This document shows positions 1 through 5,323 of a stretch of DNA of 6,736 bases, piece by piece; the stretch's first letter is position 1; every line of letters begins with the position of its first letter. The DNA comes from CAZXCK01 sp964639225 (GTDB taxonomy: Bacteria > Chloroflexota > Anaerolineae > Aggregatilineales > Phototrophicaceae). The position numbers and the translations under genes are program-made. The stretch lies in assembly GCA_964639225.1 (NCBI GenBank), contig CAZXCK010000180.1, forward strand, positions 1 through 6,736, given 5' to 3'. Below the pieces are notes generated by a model, which was given only the letters and a program-made list of their open reading frames with translations, was not told the origin of the DNA and ran no database searches.

Positions 1-162
1 AAGTGCGGGGACAATACAGATACTTTAGCAAAAATCAAGGACAAAAAAGCACCCGACAAGACAAAGACAAAGACAAACTTGATAAAATACACCTGCCCTG
101 ACTGTAAGGCCACTGCTTATGGTGAAAAAGGAAGGAAACTGTATTGTGGATGTTGCCTTTAA
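1..162 (+). CDS. C-terminal zinc ribbon of a SprT-like protein (5' partial)
   Basis: Frame 1 is open from the window edge to TAA at 160-162, giving the last 53 residues of a protein. The tail KYTCPDCKATAYGEKG followed by KLYCGCC (Cys32, Cys35, Cys49 and Cys52 of the fragment) has the spacing of the zinc ribbon that closes many phage SprT-like putative metallopeptidases, where CPxCG and CGxC flank an aromatic/Gly stretch. The HExxH catalytic domain would lie upstream, outside the window. A Lys-Thr linker (KTKTKT, encoded by ACAAAG repeats at 61-75) precedes the ribbon. SprT-like proteins are linked to DNA-protein crosslink processing, and they often sit beside phage replication genes, as here. 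The gene itself is well supported; the family call rests only on the ribbon, so another Zn-ribbon protein is possible. Confidence 0.55.
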   Translation, partial: KCGDNTDTLAKIKDKKAPDKTKTKTNLIKYTCPDCKATAYGEKGRKLYCGCCL

Positions 163-196
163 AACAGCAAATTAACTATATTAACTTTAAACAGGG

Positions 197-256
197 AAAG
201 GAGGACGGGACTAATTGATTTTGCATATATCGGCAATAATACTTGAGGGGTCATAA
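197..256 (+). promoter_or_regulatory. Near-perfect SD with 13-codon leader ORF (TTG start)
   Basis: AAAGGAGG at 197-204 is one of the best SD sequences in the window but has no ordinary gene behind it. Ten bases downstream, TTG at 215 opens a 13-codon frame ending in TAA at 254-256, which overlaps the ATG of a second micro-ORF (TAATG). This could be a leader peptide feeding the structured RNA, a remnant of a lost gene, or chance. No protein family is recognisable. Confidence 0.2.
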
Positions 257-330
257 TGTTTGGGAGGGTACAATTTACTCTGACCCGCAGAGAAAACATG
301 GTCGGGAATCTCTGTACCGACTGGCCCCTC
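245..330 (+). ncRNA. Candidate structured RNA (three-way junction with possible pseudoknot)
   Basis: Hand folding gives helix P1, GAGGGGTCA 245-253 with TGGCCCCTC 322-330 (9 bp, one G-U). It encloses P2, ATGTTT 256-261 with AAACAT 294-299 (6 bp), and P4, GTCGG 301-305 with CCGAC 317-321 (5 bp), so three helices meet with only one or two unpaired bases between them. Inside P2, either CTCTG 278-282 pairs with CAGAG 288-292, or GGGT 266-269 pairs with ACCC 283-286. The second option frees CAGAGA 288-293 to pair with TCTCTG 309-314 in the P4 loop. GGTACA 267-272 with TGTACC 313-318 is a further competing pairing. I do not recognise a Rfam class; the hammerhead CUGANGA core is absent. TTTAAAAAATT follows, which is not a convincing terminator tail. 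It could be a cis-regulatory leader of the SSB gene or a separate small RNA. Confidence 0.35.
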
Positions 331-345
331 TTTAAAAAATTATAA
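256..345 (+). CDS. Micro-ORF, 29 residues, uncertain
   Basis: ATG at 256 opens 29 codons ending in TAA at 343-345 (starts MFGRVQFTLTRRENM). GAGGGG at 245-250 is a possible SD, but the same bases form the 5' side of helix P1, whose 3' side CCCCTC lies inside the ORF, so the fold would mask initiation. The peptide is basic and has no recognisable family. The pairing evidence explains this stretch better than coding does, and I list it mainly because its start overlaps the preceding stop. Confidence 0.15.
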   Translation: MFGRVQFTLTRRENMVGNLCTDWPLFKKL

Positions 346-349
346 GTAT

Positions 350-391
350 ACACCTGTCAGAAGGTAAGTACACTGGTCTTATTATAGGTGT
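350..391 (+). other. Hairpin in the SSB leader
   Basis: ACACCT 350-355 pairs with AGGTGT 386-391 (6 bp) around a 30-base loop that contains a weak CAG/CTG inner pairing. No T tract follows, so it is not an intrinsic terminator. It lies between the structured element and the SSB start. Support is low because the loop is long and the stem short. Confidence 0.2.
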
Positions 392-459
392 TATCTCTGG
401 AGTAATTATTGCCACTATTATTTTTATCCATTTATTTTTTATCGAAGGGAGCAGTTCAA

Positions 460-1098
460 ATGAGCATTAACAAACTAAGAGACAGGATTCGCAAAGGTGA
501 AGTTACACCACCAACAGGCGGGGGTAGTTCTCCGGTCGGGGAAGGAATCTTTAAAACTTCAATCACTGAAGCCAGTGCAGGAAGAGGAGAAAACGGCAAT
601 TTCAGGGGCATGATTAAGGTACAGGTGGAATCAGGCGGTGAAGATGAAACTGTACTCGGTCGTACCTTTAACCTTTACATTCAAACTGTTGACGAAGAAT
701 ATGCAGAGGAACAGATTGCACTCTGGACTCAGATTTTAGGAGCATACGGGATCAGCGACGAAAAAATCTTTGATGATGCTGAGGATATTCAGGATATTGT
801 AACCAATATCACTACTCTTTTGACTAAGCAGATAAAGAAGAAAGATATTTTCATCATTATTGAGCGTAAAGAGCAGTCAAGGAAGGGGCCAAAGGGCATG
901 ACAATGTATTACAATAACATTGACCTTGACGGCACAGGTGAAGTGGCCGGAGTTGGAACGGAAACTACGGAAACTACGGAAACTGAATCTGAACCTGACA
1001 AAGAGACAGAGACAAAGACAAAGACAAAGGCAGAGACAAAGACGAAGAAGTCAACACCTGCTTCAAAGTCTCAGTCAGATAAGAAGCCTTGGGAGTGA
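460..1098 (+). CDS. Probable phage single-stranded DNA-binding protein
   Basis: This 212-residue protein begins at ATG 460 behind AAGGGAG (445-451, 8-base spacer). An in-frame TTG at 409 would add a hydrophobic stretch (PLLFLSIYFL) without a good SD, so I reject it. Residues about 24-155 (VGEGIFKTSITEASAGRG, then FRGMIKVQV, LGRTFNLYIQT, GAYGISDEKIFDD and DIFIIIERKEQ) alternate beta-like strands. They resemble the OB-fold-like phage SSB proteins found in replication modules (DUF669-like), which coat ssDNA at the fork. From about residue 167 the protein becomes a low-complexity tail: three TET repeats, then ETETKTKTK, a Lys/Ser-rich stretch and a final KKPWE. Such tails in SSBs usually recruit partners, although this one lacks the acidic DDDIPF-type end. 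A strong terminator follows, and a FEN exonuclease and helicase come next, which supports a replication role. The function comes from family resemblance and context. Confidence 0.65.
   Translation: MSINKLRDRIRKGEVTPPTGGGSSPVGEGIFKTSITEASAGRGENGNFRGMIKVQVESGGEDETVLGRTFNLYIQTVDEEYAEEQIALWTQILGAYGISDEKIFDDAEDIQDIVTNITTLLTKQIKKKDIFIIIERKEQSRKGPKGMTMYYNNIDLDGTGEVAGVGTETTETTETESEPDKETETKTKTKAETKTKKSTPASKSQSDKKPWE
959..1054 (+). repeat. Low-complexity microsatellite coding the SSB tail
   Basis: Two short tandem repeats lie in frame: GAAACTACG, about 2.5 copies near 960-984, encoding the Thr-Glu repeats, and a hexamer ACAAAG with close variants (ACAGAG, GCAGAG) from about 1005 to 1044, encoding the Lys-Thr/Glu-Thr repeats. 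Unit lengths of 9 and 6 keep the frame, so copy-number change would alter tail length without killing the gene. A related hexamer run lies at 58-76 in the preceding gene. Confidence 0.8.
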
Positions 1099-1110
1099 TA
1101 TGTGCGAAAG

Positions 1111-1157
1111 AAGGGGAGCAGGGCCAGTGCCTACGGCTCTATCCCCTTTGCTTTTTT
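1111..1157 (+). terminator. Strong rho-independent terminator after the SSB gene
   Basis: AAGGGGA (1111-1117) pairs with TCCCCTT (1142-1148), and inside it AGGGCC (1120-1125) pairs with GGCTCT (1135-1140, one G-U) around a 9-base loop. TGC and then six T (1152-1157) follow the stem. It starts 12 bases after the SSB stop codon. Confidence 0.85.
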
Positions 1158-1181
1158 AACTTTTAAGAAGGGACTTAACGA

Positions 1182-2096
1182 ATGAATATTGTCATTGACT
1201 GGAGCGCATTAGTCAAGAGTACCACCTACTCTATTCTTTCCGGCTCCATTGCCTGTTCCTATCCTACAGAGCCGGATGAAGTGGCGCACAGGGTTATGAA
1301 AAGGCTTTACTGCATTAGAGCTGAACACCCAAAAGACACTATCATTTTTGCGTGTGACGGTAAGCCATACTGGAGGGTCAAGTATTTAATTGACTGGTAC
1401 AGTGACAGAGGACTTGAACCTGTCATTTACAAGGGAAACAGGACAAATCAGTCGTGGCCCTTTGCAACAAGTGTTGAAAATATGCAGTCTCTTCAGGATT
1501 TACTTCTGGAGCAGGGAGCCAAAGCAGTAGGTGGGATCATTATACAGGAAAAGGGCCTTGAAGCTGATGATATTTGGGGAATACTGGTGGCAGGTAGCTC
1601 TATAGTAGAGTTTCTGGCGTATACCACTGACTCTGACTGGAGACAGCTAATTACCAAACGGGTCAAGGTCTATGACTTTGCAAATGATATTCTGCATGAA
1701 GAGCCTCTTGACATTCGCCTGAAGTGGATTGGTGGGGATTCAGGAGACGGGATCAAAGGTTGTACCAAGCTGAAAAAGAACGGTGAACCTGCCAAATCAG
1801 GATACGGGCCAAAGTCCGCTGAAAAGCTCCTTGCACAACACCCCCATGACTGGACAGAGTTTCTGGATACAGAAGAGGTGGAACGAAACAGAAACGTAGT
1901 CACCTTGCCCTGTCCTCTTTGGGACGTGGAGGAGTGCTATCATCATCTTGACTATAAAGAATATGAAACGGATGAAAGCCTTTGGGATGAATACGGAGTG
2001 ACAGCACCTGTAAGGAAGATGCTCGACTCCAAAGCAGAAAGACAGATGTTTATTGCACGGCTCAGAACCTATTTAGTAAAGCAGGGAGATATATGA
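1182..2096 (+). CDS. 5'-3' exonuclease / flap endonuclease (FEN, T4 RNase H-like)
   Basis: This 304-residue protein starts at ATG 1182 behind AAGGGA. All FEN/5'-nuclease landmarks are present in order: Asp6 in the first strand (NIVIDWSAL), FACDGKPYWR (Asp59, Arg65) with YKGNR (Lys84, Arg87), the metal-binding KGLEADDIWG (Glu127, Asp129, Asp130), TTDSDWRQL (Asp150, Asp152), and GGDSGDGIKG (Asp186, Asp189) leading into the helix-hairpin-helix GYGPKSAEKLL (207-217). These acidic residues hold two metal ions. The family removes RNA primers and 5' flaps on the lagging strand, or resects double-strand ends, in the cytoplasm. The length matches phage stand-alone members (about 300 residues), with no polymerase domain fused. 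A terminator ends 24 bases upstream, and the stop codon overlaps an ATG (ATGA, 2093-2096), which suggests coupling to the next gene. Confidence 0.93.
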   Translation: MNIVIDWSALVKSTTYSILSGSIACSYPTEPDEVAHRVMKRLYCIRAEHPKDTIIFACDGKPYWRVKYLIDWYSDRGLEPVIYKGNRTNQSWPFATSVENMQSLQDLLLEQGAKAVGGIIIQEKGLEADDIWGILVAGSSIVEFLAYTTDSDWRQLITKRVKVYDFANDILHEEPLDIRLKWIGGDSGDGIKGCTKLKKNGEPAKSGYGPKSAEKLLAQHPHDWTEFLDTEEVERNRNVVTLPCPLWDVEECYHHLDYKEYETDESLWDEYGVTAPVRKMLDSKAERQMFIARLRTYLVKQGDI

Positions 2097-2324
2097 CAGA
2101 GGACAGCGGGTTTTTACCTGAAGAACAAAAAAGTAATGGATGCTCTTTTACAAGCCCATACTTCTTTCTGTGAACTGAAGCAAGAACACCCTGATGATCT
2201 TCGGGACGTGACAGATGCAATACACCGGATACAAGATATACTTGCAGTACGGATACTACGTAGACTATACCCTAAATTTTGGAGAAAAGACAAGACGAAT
2301 GATAACCAAAGAAGATTACCTTGA
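2093..2324 (+). pseudogene. Small conserved phage protein, apparently frame-disrupted at A6
   Basis: The intact frame begins at ATG 2136 (62 residues) and includes ALLQAHTSFCEL, EHPDDL, AIHRIQDILAVR and RRLYP. This pattern (A-H--F--L, HPxD, IHxxQxxxxxR, RRxYP) is typical of a small phage protein of unknown function found in replication modules. ATG 2136 has no good SD. By contrast ATG 2093 overlaps the exonuclease stop (ATGA), has GGGAG upstream and encodes MTEDSGFLPEEQK before running off frame and stopping at 2171-2173. Removing one A from the six at 2127-2132 joins the two as FLPEEQKVMDALLQAH, which matches how I recall members of this family beginning. I infer a one-base homopolymer error, a real mutation, or less likely a +1 programmed frameshift. 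The last 14 residues overlap the next gene. Confidence 0.65.
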
Positions 2325-2501
2325 CAAATACAAGGGCATTGCAAAGGGCCTGTACCACTATGATTTTTATTGCCCTGAGTGTGGCAGAGATGAACCCCGC
2401 ACCTTTGATTCGTTAGAAGAATTTATAAACTTCATTGAGCCTTTACTTGAGGAAACGGCTAAGAATCATGCCAAGACCATTGAAAAGGAAAAGAAAGACA
2501 A
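2299..2501 (+). CDS. Hypothetical protein, 3' end lost in the N gap
   Basis: ATG at 2299 overlaps the end of the preceding gene by 26 bases. GGAGA (2281-2285) is a possible SD, with a rather long 13-base spacer. An in-frame ATG at 2215 would add 28 Tyr-rich residues that lie over the conserved part of the upstream protein, so I do not favour it. The visible 67 residues include one CPEC pair (FYCPECGRDEPRTF, half of a possible zinc site) and a following acidic helix (SLEEFINFIEPLLEE), then a Lys/Glu-rich helix at the gap. I do not recognise a family. A second Cys pair, and so a complete zinc ribbon, may lie in the missing sequence. Confidence 0.6.
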
Positions 2502-2601
2502 NNNNNNNNNNNNNNNNNNNNNNNNNNNNNNNNNNNNNNNNNNNNNNNNNNNNNNNNNNNNNNNNNNNNNNNNNNNNNNNNNNNNNNNNNNNNNNNNNNN
2601 N
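2502..2601. other. Assembly gap of 100 N
   Basis: Exactly 100 N separate two contigs. A round number usually marks a scaffold join of unknown true length, so any reading frame drawn across it is not evidence. At least the end of the gene starting at 2299 is missing, and possibly whole genes. Confidence 0.98.
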
Positions 2602-2661
2602 TGGAAAGATACTTGGAGGAATCTAAGAGGCAAGCTCCCTAAACATTATGCCGGGATGTGA
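2602..2661 (+). CDS. C-terminal fragment of an unknown gene (5' end in the gap)
   Basis: After the gap, frame 1 stays open for 19 codons (WKDTWRNLRGKLPKHYAGM) to TGA at 2659-2661, overlapping the first possible helicase ATG by 14 bases. A second frame (ERYLEESKRQAP, stop at 2640-2642) is also open and would end 5 bases before that ATG. Both look plausible as C-termini and the sequence alone does not decide. In many related phage modules a VRR-NUC nuclease precedes this type of helicase, but nothing here proves that. Confidence 0.3.
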   Translation, partial: WKDTWRNLRGKLPKHYAGM

Positions 2662-3949
2662 ACCTTGCATGAATCTTTGGGAACACCAATCCAAATACGG
2701 GGACGCATTACTTGACTTTGAGTATCAAGCTCTTTGGTGGGAAATGCGAACCGGAAAAACCTTAACTGCAATACATGGGAGCAGGGACGGAGACCGCCTT
2801 ATCATTTGTCCAAATTCTGTAAAAGGGGTTTGGGCAAGTGACCTTGACTTTTACGCAACACATATTACAGGTGAGCCTGAGACTACCTTTATATGGAACA
2901 AGAAAAAAAGACCTGACTCACGACCCCGAAATGTAATTGTAAACTATGAAAGTCTCTGGCGATCCCCCCTGCTCTCTTATAATTTTGATACCGTCATTTT
3001 CGACGAATCCCACAGAACCGCTAATTTCAATTGTAAACTTGGTATTCATATTATGGAATACCTCGATTACATTAAAACTTCCAGACGTATTCTGCTTTCC
3101 GGCACCCCCTGCCCTGAAGGATTCCATCAGATAATAAGCCAGACTCTTATAGCCAAAGGTAATTTTAATGGTTTTACGTGTCCGTGGGAAGCTATAAGAA
3201 GTGGGTGGGTATATGACCAAGACCTTTTTAAATGGAAGCCAAACAAAGGCACCAATAGATGGGCAAAGAAAATACTGCAATCCTATAGCCATTCCCTGAC
3301 TCAGGAGCAGGTCGGTATAAATACCAAGAAATTGTATCGGATTATCTCTGTTCCGCTCTCAAAACGGGAAGAAAAGGACTGGTTACAGTGCCTCTTCTCT
3401 GAGAAGCCCACAGGAGCCCGTTACGGACAGTTAGCTCAGAGCCATGCTTCGGGTAGGGACAAGGACGGAAATGTCCGTTTTAGTACCAAACTCGAAGCCG
3501 TTTGTGAGTACGTAAAGGAAAATGGCCGTCCTGCCGTGGTTTTGGCTCATTACACCAGTTCTTTACGCTATTTGTCAAGAAGAATGTCAGAATTGGGCCT
3601 GACAGTTGCCCTAATTGACGGACAAGACGGCGGGACAGAATACAGGGGCCGTGCCTTGAAGTGGTTTAATACCGGAAAGGTGGACGTGTTAGTTTGTCAA
3701 GTACAGACTGTTAAGGTAGGGTTAAATCTAAGCCACAGTGACACTCTCATTTTTGCAGAGAACAGTTCATCAGGTGAGGCCCGAATCCAAGCTGAGGAAA
3801 GATGTACAGTGAGAGGGAAAGAGGCCGTGGAAATTGTAGACTTCACAGCCTCTTCAGAACTGGACGGAATAGGGCAAGTGGATATGGCAATTCGCTGTTG
3901 TGTGAAAAATAAGCAGGACTTTAATTATCGAAGTGCTTATAAAAGGTAA
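2648..3949 (+). CDS. SNF2/DEAD-like superfamily 2 helicase
   Basis: The protein has 433 residues from ATG 2648; the alternative ATG 2669 begins right at MNLWEHQSKYG and may be the true start, as neither has a strong SD. SF2 motifs appear in order: Q-like LWEHQ (10-14), Walker A EMRTGKT (32-38), Ia LIICPNSVKGVW (51-62), Walker B IFDESH (117-122), motif III LSGTP (150-154), then in the second RecA domain VGLNLSHSDTLIF (motif V) and QAEERCTVRG (381-390, motif VI, Gln plus Arg finger). Spacing and the VGLNL/QAExR pattern fit the compact SNF2-like helicases of phage replication modules, which use ATP to translocate on duplex DNA and remodel forks. A family with the same motifs includes recombination-type helicases, so the exact substrate is unknown. 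It is the last gene on this strand before a convergent junction. Confidence 0.92.
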   Translation: MPGCEPCMNLWEHQSKYGDALLDFEYQALWWEMRTGKTLTAIHGSRDGDRLIICPNSVKGVWASDLDFYATHITGEPETTFIWNKKKRPDSRPRNVIVNYESLWRSPLLSYNFDTVIFDESHRTANFNCKLGIHIMEYLDYIKTSRRILLSGTPCPEGFHQIISQTLIAKGNFNGFTCPWEAIRSGWVYDQDLFKWKPNKGTNRWAKKILQSYSHSLTQEQVGINTKKLYRIISVPLSKREEKDWLQCLFSEKPTGARYGQLAQSHASGRDKDGNVRFSTKLEAVCEYVKENGRPAVVLAHYTSSLRYLSRRMSELGLTVALIDGQDGGTEYRGRALKWFNTGKVDVLVCQVQTVKVGLNLSHSDTLIFAENSSSGEARIQAEERCTVRGKEAVEIVDFTASSELDGIGQVDMAIRCCVKNKQDFNYRSAYKR

Positions 3950-4018
3950 AGGGCCTCTTTGCAAAGGGCAAAAGTAAAGGTCACTGCAAAGTCCCCTGCA
4001 AGGCCCCCTTGTCTTTTT
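3949..4018 (+). terminator. Probable terminator between convergent gene sets
   Basis: AAGGG at 3949-3953 and TTGCA at 3959-3963 pair with CCCTT (4006-4010) and TGCAA (3997-4001), with an interrupted CC/GG between them, followed by GTCTTTTT (4011-4018). CTTTGCAAAG (3957-3966) is also a perfect palindrome that could form a smaller competing hairpin. It begins at the helicase stop codon and lies 26 bases from the end of the opposing gene, so it may act in both directions, though the minus-strand T tract is weaker. The stem is imperfect. Confidence 0.5.
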
Positions 4019-4044
4019 AAATCAATCCATCTAAATCGCTTTCA

Positions 4045-4485
4045 TCATTTCCTTCCAAAATCAAGGTCAAATTTATACGGCTCTACTAAAAGAATCAGCT
4101 CCTTATTCTCCGACGTTTCAAAGAAAGAATTAAACTCTTCCCAGTCTCTTGCATGGAGCATAAAGCCCTGAATATCTAAAAAATCCCATTGCCCTGTCTT
4201 GAAGTATTTTTTCAAATTAAATCTTCTCATACACATCTGGACAATGGTATCTTCACTTGTGATATAATGCGACTCTGAGCTGTCAACACAAACCCTTGGA
4301 TAAAGGGCCTTGATCTTTGTTACAAGTGCCTTATATAAAAGGTTCTCAATGTTTCTTTCAGTGATAGGCCCCAGAGCTGTTAAAGGACTTCCGTTTTTGT
4401 TAAAGAAAGGTACTTTCAGTATTCCCTTCACCAGTGTATCTTTTACACTAAACTCCATGTCATAATTAAAGTTTACTTTTACCAT
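4045..4485 (-). CDS. Hypothetical protein, 146 residues
   Basis: ATG at 4485 (minus strand) follows AGGGGG, which sits inside the end of the upstream glycosyltransferase gene; only two bases separate the two genes, so they are almost certainly co-transcribed. The protein starts with a likely beta strand (MVKVNFNYDMEFSV), has a mixed middle with two Cys and a basic RRFNLKKYFK stretch, then WDFLDIQGFMLHARDWEEF and a Leu/Ile-rich strand near the end (KELILLVEPYKF). No signal peptide, membrane segment or known motif is visible and I do not recognise the family. It is the terminal gene of the minus-strand set. Its neighbour may hint at a shared role, but that is only inference. Confidence 0.75.
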   Translation of the reverse strand: MVKVNFNYDMEFSVKDTLVKGILKVPFFNKNGSPLTALGPITERNIENLLYKALVTKIKALYPRVCVDSSESHYITSEDTIVQMCMRRFNLKKYFKTGQWDFLDIQGFMLHARDWEEFNSFFETSENKELILLVEPYKFDLDFGRK

Positions 4486-4487
4486 TC

Positions 4488-5135
4488 TTATTTCCCCCTG
4501 TTCAGTTCCTCTTTGCTCAGTGATTTCACCATCGGCCCTAATTTACGTTTAAGTCTTGTCTCTATCGCAGTAAGTTTCTTTTTCTGCATCTCTTTTGTGT
4601 AAAAATCAAAATGTAATATCTTTGACTGTGCATTAAATCTTTTTGGTTCATACGGGAAAGTTGGAATTGCATTTCCTTTATAGGGAAAATAGGTAAGGTC
4701 TGGCACCCACTTTATAACTTTACAATGCCTTGCAGGTGGATGAATGGGAGTGAACCGTCCATCATCTGTCACCATGTCATATCCAAAGAACATATAATCT
4801 TTCCCTGATTTTTTAAATTCTTCAAAGTCTTTTGAAAATGCTTCACCTCTTGGACTGTTATATCGTTCATCAGAATCTATGAAGAAAAGGTAAGTAGGCT
4901 TTAATCCATTTGATACCCGAATCAGTTCCTCTCTCCAATTGTTTCGATTCCACTTCTTTTTGCTTTCTGTAATAACGGTAGGCTTTGTGCAAGCCTTCAA
5001 ACACCTGTTGAATATTTCCCTGTTCCCTTTTAGTAAATCAAATCTAAGCACCATTCTGTCTACATACTGGCACAGGTCTTTCACATTTTCCGGTGCCATT
5101 GGAAAATCTGAAATTGCCATTAACCCTACTTTCAT
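4488..5135 (-). CDS. GT-A-like glycosyltransferase (family 2-like)
   Basis: I place the start at ATG 5135 (215 residues), behind AGAGAGGAG with a 6-base spacer, where MKVGLMAISDF forms a natural first strand of a nucleotide-sugar-binding fold. ATG 5183 (231 residues) is also possible because it overlaps the upstream stop as ATGA; ATG 5156 also has a purine-rich site. The key signature is YLFFIDSDERYNSPRG (residues 82-97): a hydrophobic strand ending in Asp-Ser-Asp, the DxD that binds metal and the sugar-nucleotide phosphates. It follows NWREELIRVSNG, as in family 2 enzymes where the strand precedes DADE. HPPARHCKVIKW and ILHFDFYTK later resemble the acceptor-side part. The C-terminus is Lys-rich. 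It likely transfers a sugar to an unknown acceptor, such as modified phage DNA, a virion protein or a host surface glycan; the sequence does not say which. Confidence 0.7.
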   Translation of the reverse strand: MKVGLMAISDFPMAPENVKDLCQYVDRMVLRFDLLKGNREIFNRCLKACTKPTVITESKKKWNRNNWREELIRVSNGLKPTYLFFIDSDERYNSPRGEAFSKDFEEFKKSGKDYMFFGYDMVTDDGRFTPIHPPARHCKVIKWVPDLTYFPYKGNAIPTFPYEPKRFNAQSKILHFDFYTKEMQKKKLTAIETRLKRKLGPMVKSLSKEELNRGK

Positions 5136-5179
5136 CTCCGGCTCCTCTCTTAACATTAACAAACTCTCTCCTCTCCTGC

Positions 5180-5323
5180 TCATTGTTCACTGTCACCCCT
5201 CTCATCATTTTCAAAATAATAATATTTAGGAACATCTATCCACTGCTCCGTCCAACCGTCCCAGTATTGCAGAACTGGTTCTTCTTCTTCTTTGCCTAAC
5301 TTATACGCCCATCTCAGTTTCAA
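5180..5323 (-). CDS. Small coupled protein, 47 residues, TTG start
   Basis: TTG at 5323 (minus) overlaps the stop of the upstream gene as TTGA, and its own stop (5180-5182) overlaps ATG 5183 as ATGA. AGGAGCAGG lies just upstream as SD. The protein begins with a basic stretch (MKLRWAYKLGK), then EEEEP, the aromatic core VLQYWDGWTEQWIDVPKYYY and an acidic tail. LQY followed by a W-xDVP ending is a pattern I associate with several small phage proteins of unknown function, but no function can be given. The overlaps on both sides and the filling of an otherwise empty 137-base space are the main support. It is easily missed because of its size and start codon. Confidence 0.6.
   Translation of the reverse strand: MKLRWAYKLGKEEEEPVLQYWDGWTEQWIDVPKYYYFENDERGDSEQ

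Larger units (their letters stand above)
163..459 (+). other. 297-base leader region upstream of the SSB gene
   Basis: No gene of ordinary length is visible on either strand; a 64-codon minus-strand frame here has no recognisable content. In order it holds an imperfect direct repeat of ATTAACT (171-177 and 180-186), a near-perfect SD (AAAGGAGG, 197-204), two micro-ORFs joined by a TAATG overlap (215-256 and 256-345), a compact set of nested inverted repeats (245-330), a second hairpin (350-391) and an AT-rich stretch ending in the SSB ribosome-binding site AAGGGAG (445-451). I found no convincing sigma-70 promoter. The amount of pairing suggests an RNA-level function. Confidence 0.6.

Noticed and set aside
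245..330. Hammerhead ribozyme or known riboswitch
   Set aside because: A three-way junction suggested it, but the CUGANGA and GAAA core is missing and I could not match any riboswitch consensus by eye.
409..459. TTG-start N-terminal extension of the SSB protein
   Set aside because: It adds a hydrophobic stretch with no SD, whereas ATG 460 has AAGGGAG at ideal distance and a family-like start.
959..1054. CRISPR-like array
   Set aside because: The units are 6 and 9 bases without spacers and lie in frame in a gene; this is a microsatellite.
920..1159. 79-codon plus-strand frame rich in Arg/Gln repeats
   Set aside because: It is the ACAAAG microsatellite read in another frame (RQRQRQ) over the SSB gene and the terminator; no SD and no family.
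2215..2661. Single gene spanning the N gap
   Set aside because: The frame across 100 N is an artefact of the placeholder length and cannot be taken as continuous.
2753..2761. Arg in helicase Walker A (EMRTGKT instead of EMGTGKT)
   Set aside because: The GKT that binds phosphate is intact, and Arg at this position occurs in phage SNF2-like helicases, so it is not a defect.
2918..3292. 124-codon minus-strand frame
   Set aside because: It lies wholly antisense to the conserved helicase motifs and has no SD or recognisable domain.
5044..5235. 63-codon minus-strand frame
   Set aside because: It overlaps the glycosyltransferase start and the 47-residue coupled gene in another frame; its composition is low in structure and it matches nothing.
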